Shown: piece by piece, positions 56,738 to 64,000 of the stretch
Layout of the letters: each line of letters opens with the position of its first letter
How positions within the stretch are numbered: the first letter of the stretch is position 1
Source: Meiothermus granaticius NBRC 107808
GTDB taxonomy: Bacteria; Deinococcota; Deinococci; Deinococcales; Thermaceae
Assembly (NCBI RefSeq): GCF_003574355.1
Contig: NZ_QWLB01000010.1
Span: 16,590 to 80,589 of the forward strand
Reading direction: 5' to 3'
DNA: 64,000 nucleotides
The notes under the pieces: generated by a model
The model's database searches: none
Seen by the model: only the letters and a program-made list of their open reading frames with translations
Told to the model about the DNA's origin: nothing
Made by a program: the position numbers and the translations under genes

Positions 56738-58243
56738 TTATGGGGCGGTGGTAAAGGAGGTGTCCTTGCTAATAAATAGATCGGCGGAGGCACCGGTGAG
56801 CAGCGGGACATACAAGCTCAGAATCTCGTTCGCGGGGAGGTCATCCGGCGAGTTGAACACGCTGCTCTTCACCGAGAGCACCCTCCAGCTGTAGGCCGTA
56901 CCGTCCGCTAAGCTCATGCCAATGGCGCTGTAGTCGGGAAGCTGGAAGCTAGCCCCGGCGCTGGCCGGCAACACAAACAGGAAGTTGATCCCAGGGCCGG
57001 TGAGGCGCACATAGTAGAGGCTGGCCTCGGACACCGGCGTCCAGGAGAGGGTGGGGCGCTTGCTCACCCCGGTGGCCCCATCGGCGGGCAGGCTGTTCTT
57101 CAGTACGGTGGTGGTCGGCAAGTTGAGGGTGGTGGGACCGCTGAGGTTCGCAGCGGCGATCTTGACGGCCTGATTCCCTGAGGCATCGCCCCCACTCGCC
57201 CACACCGTTCCTCCCTCGCTGGGTAGTTTGATAGAGGTTCCGCTGGCTACCGGCAGGCCCCCCAGACCAAGGCTGAAAACCGCTCCCCCAGCCTTGATCG
57301 CCGATAGGCTACCGGCCAGCCCAGTGGTATAAGCACCCCCCGTATAGGAAAAGGTGGTATCCACACTGGGTACGGGATCGGAGCCCAGGGCGATATCCAA
57401 CCCGGTCTGGCCTACCCCGGCATTGAGGCTGACCCCAGTGCGTTTCCCCAGGAAATCATAGGCGGTGATGCTGCTGCCGCTGGTCTTGAGCTTGAGCGCG
57501 ACCAGATCGGTGGTTTGGCTGGCAGAGCCAAACCACCCCAAGCCGCCGCTGTAGTTGCCGGTGGTGTCACTGGCGGATATGGGCGATGCGGTGAACACCC
57601 CGTTGGTTCCCGAGACCAGAATGGTTTCGCCCGCAGGGAGGGGGTAACTCGGCCCGGTGATCTTGCCGGCGATACTGGCGGATTGAACCGGTCTTCCGCC
57701 AATCTTGAGCGTGGCGCGGGTCAGGCCGCGGTACTCGAGCACATCCGTCCCAATCTTAACCGTGAGGGTGTACGGCACGGTCACCCCGGTATAGGAAAAA
57801 GAGCCATCCGCACCGGTGGTCTTGAGGTTGGCTCCATTGAGCAGCACATTGGCCCCCGAGACCGGAACATCCGAGCTGTCCAGCACGGTGCCATTGATGG
57901 TGATGGTGGGGGGTGGGTTAATGGTAAGGGTGGCGCTGTCGCTCAGCGTTCCAGCGGTTGCGGTAAGCGTGACCGTAGTGGGGCTGGTCAACGAAGCCGG
58001 GGGGGTGTAAGAAACCGTAGCTCCGGTCGTGGCGCTCAAGCTGCCAGTGCTGGGGCTGATGGCCCAGCTGATGGTGGGGGATCCCGACACCCCCGAGAGG
58101 GTCGCGATGAAGCTTTGCGCTGCCCCTCCAGCCGTAAAGGTGGCGGTTTTGGGACTTACCGTAAGCTTAGGCCCCCCACCGCCCCCGCAGGCCGCTAAGG
58201 CCAAGATCAAACCCATGACCAAAACCCGGGTCAAATACGCCAT
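56738..58243 (-). CDS. large surface lipoprotein with Ig-like and carboxypeptidase-regulatory-like domains
   Basis: A 501-residue lipoprotein. The signal peptide ends in the lipobox LALAAC (Cys 19), followed by a Gly stretch. A first Ig-like domain (residues 25-110, TVSPKTATFTAGGAAQSF) is followed by a carboxypeptidase-regulatory-like domain (INGTVLDSSDVPVSGANVLL, near 115-185), then long Thr/Ser/Gly-rich beta repeats and a C-terminal fibronectin-like region (RPTLSWTPVSEASLYYVRL). It has no catalytic motif and is probably displayed on the cell surface. ATG 58243 has GGAGGAG upstream. The 105-bp region to the regulator gene carries three 11-bp spaced repeats. Confidence 0.82.
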   Translation of the reverse strand: MAYLTRVLVMGLILALAACGGGGGPKLTVSPKTATFTAGGAAQSFIATLSGVSGSPTISWAISPSTGSLSATTGATVSYTPPASLTSPTTVTLTATAGTLSDSATLTINPPPTITINGTVLDSSDVPVSGANVLLNGANLKTTGADGSFSYTGVTVPYTLTVKIGTDVLEYRGLTRATLKIGGRPVQSASIAGKITGPSYPLPAGETILVSGTNGVFTASPISASDTTGNYSGGLGWFGSASQTTDLVALKLKTSGSSITAYDFLGKRTGVSLNAGVGQTGLDIALGSDPVPSVDTTFSYTGGAYTTGLAGSLSAIKAGGAVFSLGLGGLPVASGTSIKLPSEGGTVWASGGDASGNQAVKIAAANLSGPTTLNLPTTTVLKNSLPADGATGVSKRPTLSWTPVSEASLYYVRLTGPGINFLFVLPASAGASFQLPDYSAIGMSLADGTAYSWRVLSVKSSVFNSPDDLPANEILSLYVPLLTGASADLFISKDTSFTTAP

Positions 58244-58293
58244 ATGCTCCTCCAGCTCACTTTTGGAAGCTCTGCCTTCCTCGAGCCAGCCGC

Positions 58294-58299
58294 AAGTTA
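58294..58299 (-). promoter_or_regulatory. -10 element of large lipoprotein gene
   Basis: Minus-strand TAACTT, about 50 bp upstream of the ATG at 58243, which has its own ribosome site. The three ATAAC repeats lie just upstream of this box. Confidence 0.4.
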
Positions 58300-58310
58300 G
58301 CAAAGCCGGC

Positions 58311-58337
58311 GTTATACCCCCGTTATGGCGGGGTTAT
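58311..58337 (-). promoter_or_regulatory. three direct repeats at 11-bp period, candidate SARP operator
   Basis: GTTAT on the plus strand (ATAAC on the minus strand) occurs at 58311-58315, 58322-58326 and 58333-58337, exactly 11 bp apart. The copy nearest the gene ends about 10 bp from the TAACTT box. SARP regulators bind direct repeats with 11-bp spacing just upstream of the -10, and a SARP-type gene ends 10 bp away at 58348. Binding is inferred, not shown. Confidence 0.5.
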
Positions 58338-58347
58338 GGGTCTCGGG

Positions 58348-61300
58348 CTACCGGCTGAGCACCCAGGCTACCAGACGGTTTTGCAAGAGGCGGGTGCCGA
58401 GTTCTGCAGGCAGGGCCGCACTTGACTCCCGCAGCAGAGCCTGGAGTGCCCGGAGGAATTCCGCTCCAGCCTCTTCCCCTAGGGTCCGGGCTCGAGCATA
58501 GAGCACCAGGGGCAGGTCATAGAGCCCCTTGGCCCATTCGGCCCGCAGGGCATAGGCCTCCGCCGAGGCCCGCTGGGCCGCCTCTGGCTCTCCTCCGCGC
58601 AACAGGGCCAGGCTTAACCCGGCCAGGGCTCGAGCCTGATGGCGATACTCCTTGCGGTCCTCCCAAATCCCCGCGGCCTTTCTGATCAAGCGCTGGGCCT
58701 CCTGGGGGTGGTTCCGCTCGAGCCCAATGAAGCCCAAAAAGAACAGGCTGTGCCCCAGCATGGCCCGCTCACCGATGCGGTCGAACTCTTCCAGGGCGGC
58801 GTTCAGCTCGCCCTCCGCCTCTTCCAGGCGACCCTCGGTCAGCAGGGCCATCCCCAGGTCCAGGCGCAGCAGGGCCAGATCCCGCCGAGCTTCAATCCCT
58901 TCGGCCTCGAGCAGGGCTCCCCGAACGGTGGCCTCCAGGCTGGGCTCGAGGCCAAACACCGCCGCCCCCAGCAGCAACAGCTGCAAGGAATCCCAGATGG
59001 CCCACCAATCCCCCCGCTCTCTGGCCTCGGCGTAGAGGGCTTGGGCGGTAGCTAGGGCTGGCAGGTACTCGCCCTTGACCAGGTCCACTAGGGCCTTGTC
59101 GGCTTTGAGGCGACGCAGCAACATTCCATCCTCGAGGTCTACCGCCAGGGCCCAGGCTTGACCATAGGCGTTCTCGAAGCGCTCTAGGTCGCCCAGGCGG
59201 AACCAGTACCCCGAAAGGTTGCGCAGTGCCCGGGCCTCCATATCGGCATCCCCGATATCGTGAAAGGCGGCAATGCTCTCCAGCAGGGGCTCGAGCTGGG
59301 CGTTGGGGTCCCCCCCCCGGTATTCCAGCCAGGCCAACCGGAACAGGGCATGGCCTCGCTGCCAAGGGGTCTGGGCCAGGCGCATGGCCTCCCGGGCGGC
59401 TTCGATCCCCCGCCGCACATTGCCCGAGGCCACGGTAATCTCGGCCTCCAGAAGGCTCAGGCGGTATTGCTCATGAATGCCCAGCTCGGCGGCCAATCGG
59501 GTCAGCTCAGCCCGCTCAGGAATCACCAACTGCCCTAAGCTGACCCGGGCCTCAGCCGACTCGATCAGGGTACGAAAGCGCTCGGCAGGGGCCTCCATCG
59601 GAGGGCACAGGGCCCGGGCCCGGGCGTAGTACTCCAGGGCTTGCCGGGCCAACGGCCCCCGGCGCAAACTGCGGGCTGCCACCAAATAGGCCTGATAGGC
59701 CTCGCTCCTTTGACCCGAGGCCTCGAGGTGCTGGGCCAGCAACCAGGGCTCCCCGCCTGTATCGCGCAGGGCCTCGGCCAAGGCCCGGTGCAGCCACTGC
59801 TGCCGAGATTCCGATAGCTCGGAAAGCACCGCCTGGCGCATCAGTTCATGCCTTAGGCTATATCCGGCGGGATCTTGGCGCAAAAATCCCCCCAGCCACA
59901 GGGCCTCGAGGTCGCTGATTCCCGCCCCCAGCCGGGGCAGGAGACCCACGGCCACATCGGAGGGCAGGGGAAAATCGGCCAGGGCCACCGCCCCCATCAG
60001 GGCCACCGCCCCCTCTCCCAGGCGGCTGATGCGGCCCAAGAGGGCCTCGCGCACGCTGGGGGGGAGGGGCAACTCACGGTAGTCAGCGGTAAACTCGTCG
60101 AAGGGGGTGCGCCACTCCTGCCCCTCCACTCGCAAAAGCCCCTGATCGAAGAGAAAGCGCACCGTCTCCAGCACATGAAAGGCATTGCCCTCGGTGGCTT
60201 GGTACAGTCTCCGGGCAAAGCGCTCGGCTCCTTTGCTCTGCCCCGACATGGCCCGCAAGAGCTCGAGCAGGGCCCCTTCATCCAAGGGCTCCAGGCTGCG
60301 CTCATAGAGGCGAGCCTCGCTGCGTAGCTCCCGCAGAGCGGTTTGCAAGGGGGTGTTCGGGGCATTCAGCTCAGGGCGAGCGGTTCCCAGCAGGAACAAT
60401 CCCAAGGCCACACTTCGCCGGGTCAGGTAGAGCAAAAACTCCAGGCTGGCCCAGTCCAACCACTGCAGATCCTCCCATATCACCACCCCGCCCGGGCGGA
60501 CCAAACTCTGCAGCGCCCGGGCTAGGGCCTCAAACAACCGGGCCTTACTGGGCTGAGCAGGGGGTAGCCCCAGTTCCGGCAACACCTGAGACAGCTCTTC
60601 GAGCCAGGTGGCCTCGAGGTTACCGGGGAGCTTTCCGATCTCGAAGGCTTGGCGCAGCACCTCCAAAAGCCCCCCGAACCCTAAGTCCAGGTTGCTCTCG
60701 CGCTGAAGCACCCGCAGCATCTCGCCCTTGCGCCGGGCAAACTCCAGCACCAGACGGCTTTTGCCCACCCCTGGCTCCCCGCTTAGGAGCAGCAGCCCCC
60801 GTCCCCAGTGGGCCTCGAGCCAGGCCCAATCCGCGGCCCGCCCCACCAAGGGCGGCTCAGCCAAGGTGCGCGGGATGGAAACCCCCGTCCGGGGCAGCCC
60901 CCCGGTTCGCAGCTGGGCATAGAGCGCCGCGATCTCAGGACTAGGCTCCAACCCCAACTGCTCCGCCAGGAGCTGCCGGTATTCCTCGTAATGCCGCAGG
61001 GCTCCGCTGTGGTCTCCCATCAGGGCCAGCAACCGCAACACCGCACCTTGTTCAGCCTCCTGCAAGGGATCTTGCGCCAACAGCTCGCGGTACACCGCTA
61101 GGGCTTCCGAGTAGGCTCCGGCAGCCTCGAGATGCCGCGCCTGACCCAGCATGGCCTCATGGTGAAGCCGTTCCCAGCGTTCGCGTTCGGGGAGCAACCA
61201 GTCCCAGAGGTTCTCTGAGCCCTTGGGGTCTAATCCGGCCAAAAAACCCCCGCGCCACAGGGACACCGCTTCCATCCAGTTCCCCCGAGCCAGGTAGGAC

Positions 61301-61593
61301 AGGAAGTGCTCGAGGTCCGTTTCCACGTCCCCGAGCTCGAGGTACTGGGGCCCTTGCACAATCACCTGCTCCCAGGGCGTTCCCTTGAGCCGGAACAGCT
61401 CCTGGCGCAGGTTGCGCCGCACTGTCTCCTCGCTGCCCTCCCACAGCAGGTCAGCCAACACGATGCGCTCCACCCGGGTTTTGTGTACAGCCAAGTAGGC
61501 CGCAATTACCGCGGCCTTGCGGGGCAAGGCCCTCACCAGCCTCCCGTTTTCGAACAACTGCGGAGGACCGAGCAGACTCAGATAAAGATCCAA
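58348..61593 (-). CDS. SARP/BTAD-AAA-TPR transcriptional regulator
   Basis: A 1081-residue regulator of the AfsR/SARP type. Residues 1-95 form an OmpR-like winged helix (LSLLGPPQLFENGRLVRALP). The BTAD domain follows (about 98-230, with YSEALAVYRELLAQDPLQEA). A STAND-type ATPase begins near residue 250: Walker A SGEPGVGKSRL (271-281), Walker B VVIWEDLQWLD (370-380). The last 450 residues are TPR-like repeats (ARALRNLSGYWFRLGDLERF). The TTG start has GAGG five bases upstream. It probably responds to an unknown signal through its ATPase and repeats, and may control the neighbouring lipoprotein gene. Confidence 0.9.
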   Translation of the reverse strand: MDLYLSLLGPPQLFENGRLVRALPRKAAVIAAYLAVHKTRVERIVLADLLWEGSEETVRRNLRQELFRLKGTPWEQVIVQGPQYLELGDVETDLEHFLSYLARGNWMEAVSLWRGGFLAGLDPKGSENLWDWLLPERERWERLHHEAMLGQARHLEAAGAYSEALAVYRELLAQDPLQEAEQGAVLRLLALMGDHSGALRHYEEYRQLLAEQLGLEPSPEIAALYAQLRTGGLPRTGVSIPRTLAEPPLVGRAADWAWLEAHWGRGLLLLSGEPGVGKSRLVLEFARRKGEMLRVLQRESNLDLGFGGLLEVLRQAFEIGKLPGNLEATWLEELSQVLPELGLPPAQPSKARLFEALARALQSLVRPGGVVIWEDLQWLDWASLEFLLYLTRRSVALGLFLLGTARPELNAPNTPLQTALRELRSEARLYERSLEPLDEGALLELLRAMSGQSKGAERFARRLYQATEGNAFHVLETVRFLFDQGLLRVEGQEWRTPFDEFTADYRELPLPPSVREALLGRISRLGEGAVALMGAVALADFPLPSDVAVGLLPRLGAGISDLEALWLGGFLRQDPAGYSLRHELMRQAVLSELSESRQQWLHRALAEALRDTGGEPWLLAQHLEASGQRSEAYQAYLVAARSLRRGPLARQALEYYARARALCPPMEAPAERFRTLIESAEARVSLGQLVIPERAELTRLAAELGIHEQYRLSLLEAEITVASGNVRRGIEAAREAMRLAQTPWQRGHALFRLAWLEYRGGDPNAQLEPLLESIAAFHDIGDADMEARALRNLSGYWFRLGDLERFENAYGQAWALAVDLEDGMLLRRLKADKALVDLVKGEYLPALATAQALYAEARERGDWWAIWDSLQLLLLGAAVFGLEPSLEATVRGALLEAEGIEARRDLALLRLDLGMALLTEGRLEEAEGELNAALEEFDRIGERAMLGHSLFFLGFIGLERNHPQEAQRLIRKAAGIWEDRKEYRHQARALAGLSLALLRGGEPEAAQRASAEAYALRAEWAKGLYDLPLVLYARARTLGEEAGAEFLRALQALLRESSAALPAELGTRLLQNRLVAWVLSR

Positions 61594-61617
61594 GCGAGCC
61601 TCACCCAGAAGCGGCGC

Positions 61618-61642
61618 AAAAAAGCCCCAGCAGCCCCGCTGC
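61618..61642 (-). terminator. weak hairpin after trpC
   Basis: Minus strand: short stem GCAGC/GCTGC (61642-61630, loop GGG), then six bases and a run of six T (61623-61618). The short stem and spacing make it a weak candidate. Confidence 0.35.
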
Positions 61643-61664
61643 GCATCTGCAGTTTACTCCGGCT

Positions 61665-62453
61665 TTAGCTCCGGAAGGTCAGCTTTTGAACGGCCGCTTG
61701 CCAATCTTGGCTGCGGGCCAGGCTGGTCCCAATCAGCACCGCATCAAACAGGCTGTGCAGCTCTTCTAGTTCGGCAGGGTGGCTGTACCCCGACTCCGCG
61801 ACCAAAGCCCCACCAAACCCCCGCTCCCGGGCCAGCCGCCCCAGCCGAGGCGCGGTGGTGCGGTCAATCTTCAGGTCTACCAGGTTGCGGTTGTTGATGC
61901 CCAGGATCTGGGCCCGGCTCGAGAGGGCCACCTCCAGCTCGGCCTCGTCGTGCACCTCAACCAGTGCATCCAACCCCTGTTGCTGCGCCAGCTCGAGGTA
62001 CGCGCCGGTCAGCTCACCCAGCACCGCCACGATCAGGAGCACCGCCGAGGCCCCCAGGGCCCTGGCCTCCTCGAGCTGTCGGGGGTGAACCGTGAAGTCT
62101 TTGCGCAGGATCGGCAGCCCTACCGCTTGGCGCACCGCCAAAAGGTCCGCGTTGCTGCCAGCAAAATAGTGCGGTTCGGTGAGCACGCTGATGGCCCTGG
62201 CCCCCCCCTTGGCGTAGGCCTGGGCCACCTGGGCGGGGTCGAGTTGGGCGATGTCTCCCTGGGAGGGACTCTTGCGCTTGACCTCAGCGATGAGGGAGAG
62301 CCCTGGGGCCTGAAGGGCCTCCAGCAACGAGGGCCGGGGCTGGGAGGTAGGGGGAAAGGAAGGCGGCTCGAGATCCACCACCTCCGCCCAACGCCTACGC
62401 GAGATCTCCCCCAACACACCGGGGACCCGGGACAGATCGGGCTCGAGGCGCAT
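61665..62453 (-). CDS. trpC: indole-3-glycerol phosphate synthase
   Basis: A 262-residue TIM barrel of tryptophan synthesis that closes the indole ring of the anthranilate-derived precursor. [17 protein letters not shown] holds the phosphate/lysine region; [60 protein letters not shown] and [17 protein letters not shown] are conserved blocks. I start at ATG 62453, overlapping the lepB stop (ATGA), and not at a start 22 codons upstream. Other trp genes are absent from the window. No trp leader peptide is seen. Confidence 0.96.
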   Translation of the reverse strand: MRLEPDLSRVPGVLGEISRRRWAEVVDLEPPSFPPTSQPRPSLLEALQAPGLSLIAEVKRKSPSQGDIAQLDPAQVAQAYAKGGARAISVLTEPHYFAGSNADLLAVRQAVGLPILRKDFTVHPRQLEEARALGASAVLLIVAVLGELTGAYLELAQQQGLDALVEVHDEAELEVALSSRAQILGINNRNLVDLKIDRTTAPRLGRLARERGFGGALVAESGYSHPAELEELHSLFDAVLIGTSLARSQDWQAAVQKLTFRS

Positions 62454-63274
62454 CAGTTGGACAACTCCCGGAACCCTTCCGGAATAGGCAGGGCGCGAAT
62501 TTTGTTCAGGGGCCACCATACCGCGCTGGCCCGGCCCGCGATGGAAGTCTCGGGAATGGGGCCAAAGGTACGCGAATCCTCCGAGCCCCCGAAGGTGCGG
62601 TTATCCCCCATCACGAAGTAGTACCCCGGCTTGAGCTTGAGGGCGGCGTTGAAACAAACCTCCCCCGCGTTGGATTTGTCCAGTTCCTCCTGGGTAGGGG
62701 GAACCAGCATCTCGAGGGTGGGCTTCAGATACGGCGGCAGGTCGCCCGGGCTAAAGCGGGTCTGTTGCTGGGTGATGAGGGCGGTCAGCTTGCCATTTTG
62801 GTAGCAGGTCACCGGATAGTTTTCAGGATAGGGGGTGATGAACTGGTTGATGTGCACCTCGTTGAGCGGCTTGCCGTTGATGTTGACCACCCCGTCCTTG
62901 ATGCTCACGGTATCCCCAGGGATCCCGATGATGCGCTTGATGAAGAAGGCCCGGAATGGAAAGCCAAGGAAGGGAAACTGCGCCACCGAGTTGGGGGTGC
63001 CCTCCGGAGGCTTCACAATCGCGACCTCTCCCCGCTTCCAGTGCATCAGCCCAAAGCGCACCAGCCAGGTCTCATATTTGGGGACGAACACCCGTTCCCC
63101 GTTTTGCAGCGAGAGCGCCCCCTGGGGCAGGGGGTTGCCGTTGAGCGGGTTCATGCTGTTGCCCACCACGCCCACCGTGGTAAAAAGGAAGGTGGTCACC
63201 AAAAAGGCCAGCAGCAGCGCCTCGCCCACCTGGCGGAACCATTCACGAAAGAGATAATCCCAGAAGTTACGCAT
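62453..63274 (-). CDS. lepB: signal peptidase I
   Basis: A 273-residue inner-membrane protease that removes signal peptides. One transmembrane helix ([19 protein letters not shown]) is followed by the catalytic Ser in [29 protein letters not shown] contains the Lys of the Ser-Lys dyad, and [20 protein letters not shown] is box E. An insertion near residues 150-205 separates catalytic segments, longer than in E. coli. AAGGA is nine bases before the ATG. A promoter (TTGCAG-16-TATGCT, minus, 63333-63306) stands upstream and serves lepB-trpC. Confidence 0.95.
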   Translation of the reverse strand: MRNFWDYLFREWFRQVGEALLLAFLVTTFLFTTVGVVGNSMNPLNGNPLPQGALSLQNGERVFVPKYETWLVRFGLMHWKRGEVAIVKPPEGTPNSVAQFPFLGFPFRAFFIKRIIGIPGDTVSIKDGVVNINGKPLNEVHINQFITPYPENYPVTCYQNGKLTALITQQQTRFSPGDLPPYLKPTLEMLVPPTQEELDKSNAGEVCFNAALKLKPGYYFVMGDNRTFGGSEDSRTFGPIPETSIAGRASAVWWPLNKIRALPIPEGFRELSN

Positions 63275-63305
63275 GTCGTTGGGTCCTTGATCTTGCCCGC
63301 CCTAT

Positions 63306-63333
63306 AGCATACAGGCAAGCCGGGCCCCTGCAA
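63306..63333 (-). promoter_or_regulatory. promoter of lepB-trpC
   Basis: Minus strand: TTGCAG (63333-63328), 16 bp, TATGCT (63311-63306). The transcript would have about 25 nt of leader before ATG 63274. Confidence 0.55.
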
Positions 63334-63414
63334 GCTAAAGCCCCCGGGTGAACCAGGGCTGAAGCAGCCCTACAGGGGCTCGAGCGGGCTTTGCTAGAAC
63401 CAACGCCCCAGGGA

Positions 63415-64000
63415 TTATTGAACTCCAGGCGGCCTCCCGGCGGGTTGGTAGGGGGGGACACCTGCACAAGCCCGGCACAGGACTAGCCCCTCCCCACGAA
63501 CCTCCCTGCCATTCAGCACCTCCTCCCCACACCCCGCGCACACCGCCCGTTGACTGGGCTTGCCCACCAGCTCACCCACCCAGTCCAAGGAACGCTCCCA
63601 CTCCAGCCTAAACAGCTCGTCCGCCGAAAGCTCCTGGTAGGCCTCCATATAGGCATCCCACCGCCGCTGTCCCAGCCTCCGCCCCTGCTGCACCTGTTCC
63701 CGCAGGCCAGGCCGGGGGGCCAGCCGCATCCCCCGCAGGCTTTGGGTATCAACGAAGGTCGCGGCCACCCGTCCGTAGTCCAGCAAGCGCATAGTACGCC
63801 GCCCCAGCCAACATCCTGTGGCCACCGAGACCCCATCGGCAAAGCAACCATCGGTCTCCACCACCACCAGCAGGCGTTTACCCTTCTGGGGCAGTTCCAG
63901 CCCCAGCAGCTCCCCCGCCCATACCCCCATCCGCACCCCCAGCACCTGGCGAGGGCAGAGGTGACGGTGCAGCTCTGAGCTTCGCCTCAGAAGTTCGGCT
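63415..64000 (-). CDS. FmdE-like protein, 5' end outside window
   Basis: A member of the formylmethanofuran dehydrogenase subunit E-like (FmdE) family. About 195 residues are visible. Reading beyond the GTG at 63945 continues in frame to the window edge with CPRQVLGVRMG, the family's signature, so the gene starts outside the window. VVVETDGCFADGVSVATGC contains the conserved Cys residues. A C-terminal zinc ribbon has CAGCGEEV and LVLCRACAG. FmdE-like proteins occur in bacteria without methanogenesis; their role is not established, and a molybdenum/tungsten enzyme link is the usual suggestion. Confidence 0.85.
   Translation of the reverse strand, partial: AELLRRSSELHRHLCPRQVLGVRMGVWAGELLGLELPQKGKRLLVVVETDGCFADGVSVATGCWLGRRTMRLLDYGRVAATFVDTQSLRGMRLAPRPGLREQVQQGRRLGQRRWDAYMEAYQELSADELFRLEWERSLDWVGELVGKPSQRAVCAGCGEEVLNGREVRGEGLVLCRACAGVPPYQPAGRPPGVQ

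Overview
The window looks like chromosomal DNA of a Meiothermus- or Thermus-type bacterium (phylum Deinococcus-Thermus). The evidence is the GC-rich coding sequence, CsaB next to a DUF5693 membrane protein (S-layer anchoring), protein sequences close to Thermus families (PNP, Rieske, Mn-SOD), and many genes whose start codon lies 6-7 nt behind a -10 hexamer, the leaderless layout known from this phylum. No insertion sequence, prophage, CRISPR array, rRNA or tRNA gene was seen. Genes are densely packed, often with ATGA overlaps, and almost all are ordinary chromosomal families.

Layout. 1-1541: two tandem metallophosphoesterases. 1691-10983: a nine-gene carbohydrate operon (DeoR regulator, secreted GH114 polygalactosaminidase-like enzyme, two ABC permeases and a binding protein, BadF-type hexosamine kinase, SIS isomerase/deaminase, GH4 glycosidase, Gfo/Idh/MocA oxidoreductase), which reads as a galactosamine-polymer scavenging locus. 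11020-11643: TRIC-type membrane protein. 11667-16387 (minus): LptC-like, two LptA/OstA-like proteins and PcrA/UvrD helicase. 16574-23968: FemAB-like transferase, pheA, udk, DUF5693, csaB, an unrecognised 373-residue protein and a DnaQ-like exonuclease. 24172-30201: gatA, miaA, hsp20, tdk, HD phosphohydrolase, enoyl-CoA hydratase and purine nucleoside phosphorylase. 30298-34298: recN, then an aromatic amino-acid block (aroF, tyrA). 34312-38012 (minus): the canonical rpsB-tsf-pyrH-frr-cdsA series. 38405-41480: Ugp-like ABC importer. 41568-49389: DUF1634/TauE pair, then a tight operon of DUF1003, APC transporter, GH15 glucoamylase, Rieske protein, EamA half-transporter and tandem Usp. 49441-56695: a small lipoprotein, Nudix hydrolase, purine uptake and deamination genes (guaD, ade, BMP binding protein) with a Rieske oxygenase, and Mn-SOD. 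56738-64000: a large lipoprotein, a 1081-residue SARP/AAA/TPR regulator, trpC, lepB and the start-less end of an FmdE-like protein.

The strongest non-coding finds are three. First, a complete Phe/Tyr transcription attenuator in front of aroF: TTGACA/TAGACT promoter, 33-codon near-leaderless leader peptide with FFGYFY codons, pairing segments for protector and antiterminator, and an 11-bp terminator with a T6 tract. Second, three GTTAT repeats at exactly 11-bp spacing between the SARP-type regulator gene and the divergently unrelated lipoprotein gene downstream of it, which is the spacing SARP operators use. Third, a window-wide TANNNT-N6/7-start-codon rule that also fixes several gene starts. 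The hexamer CTCGAG is also strikingly frequent throughout.
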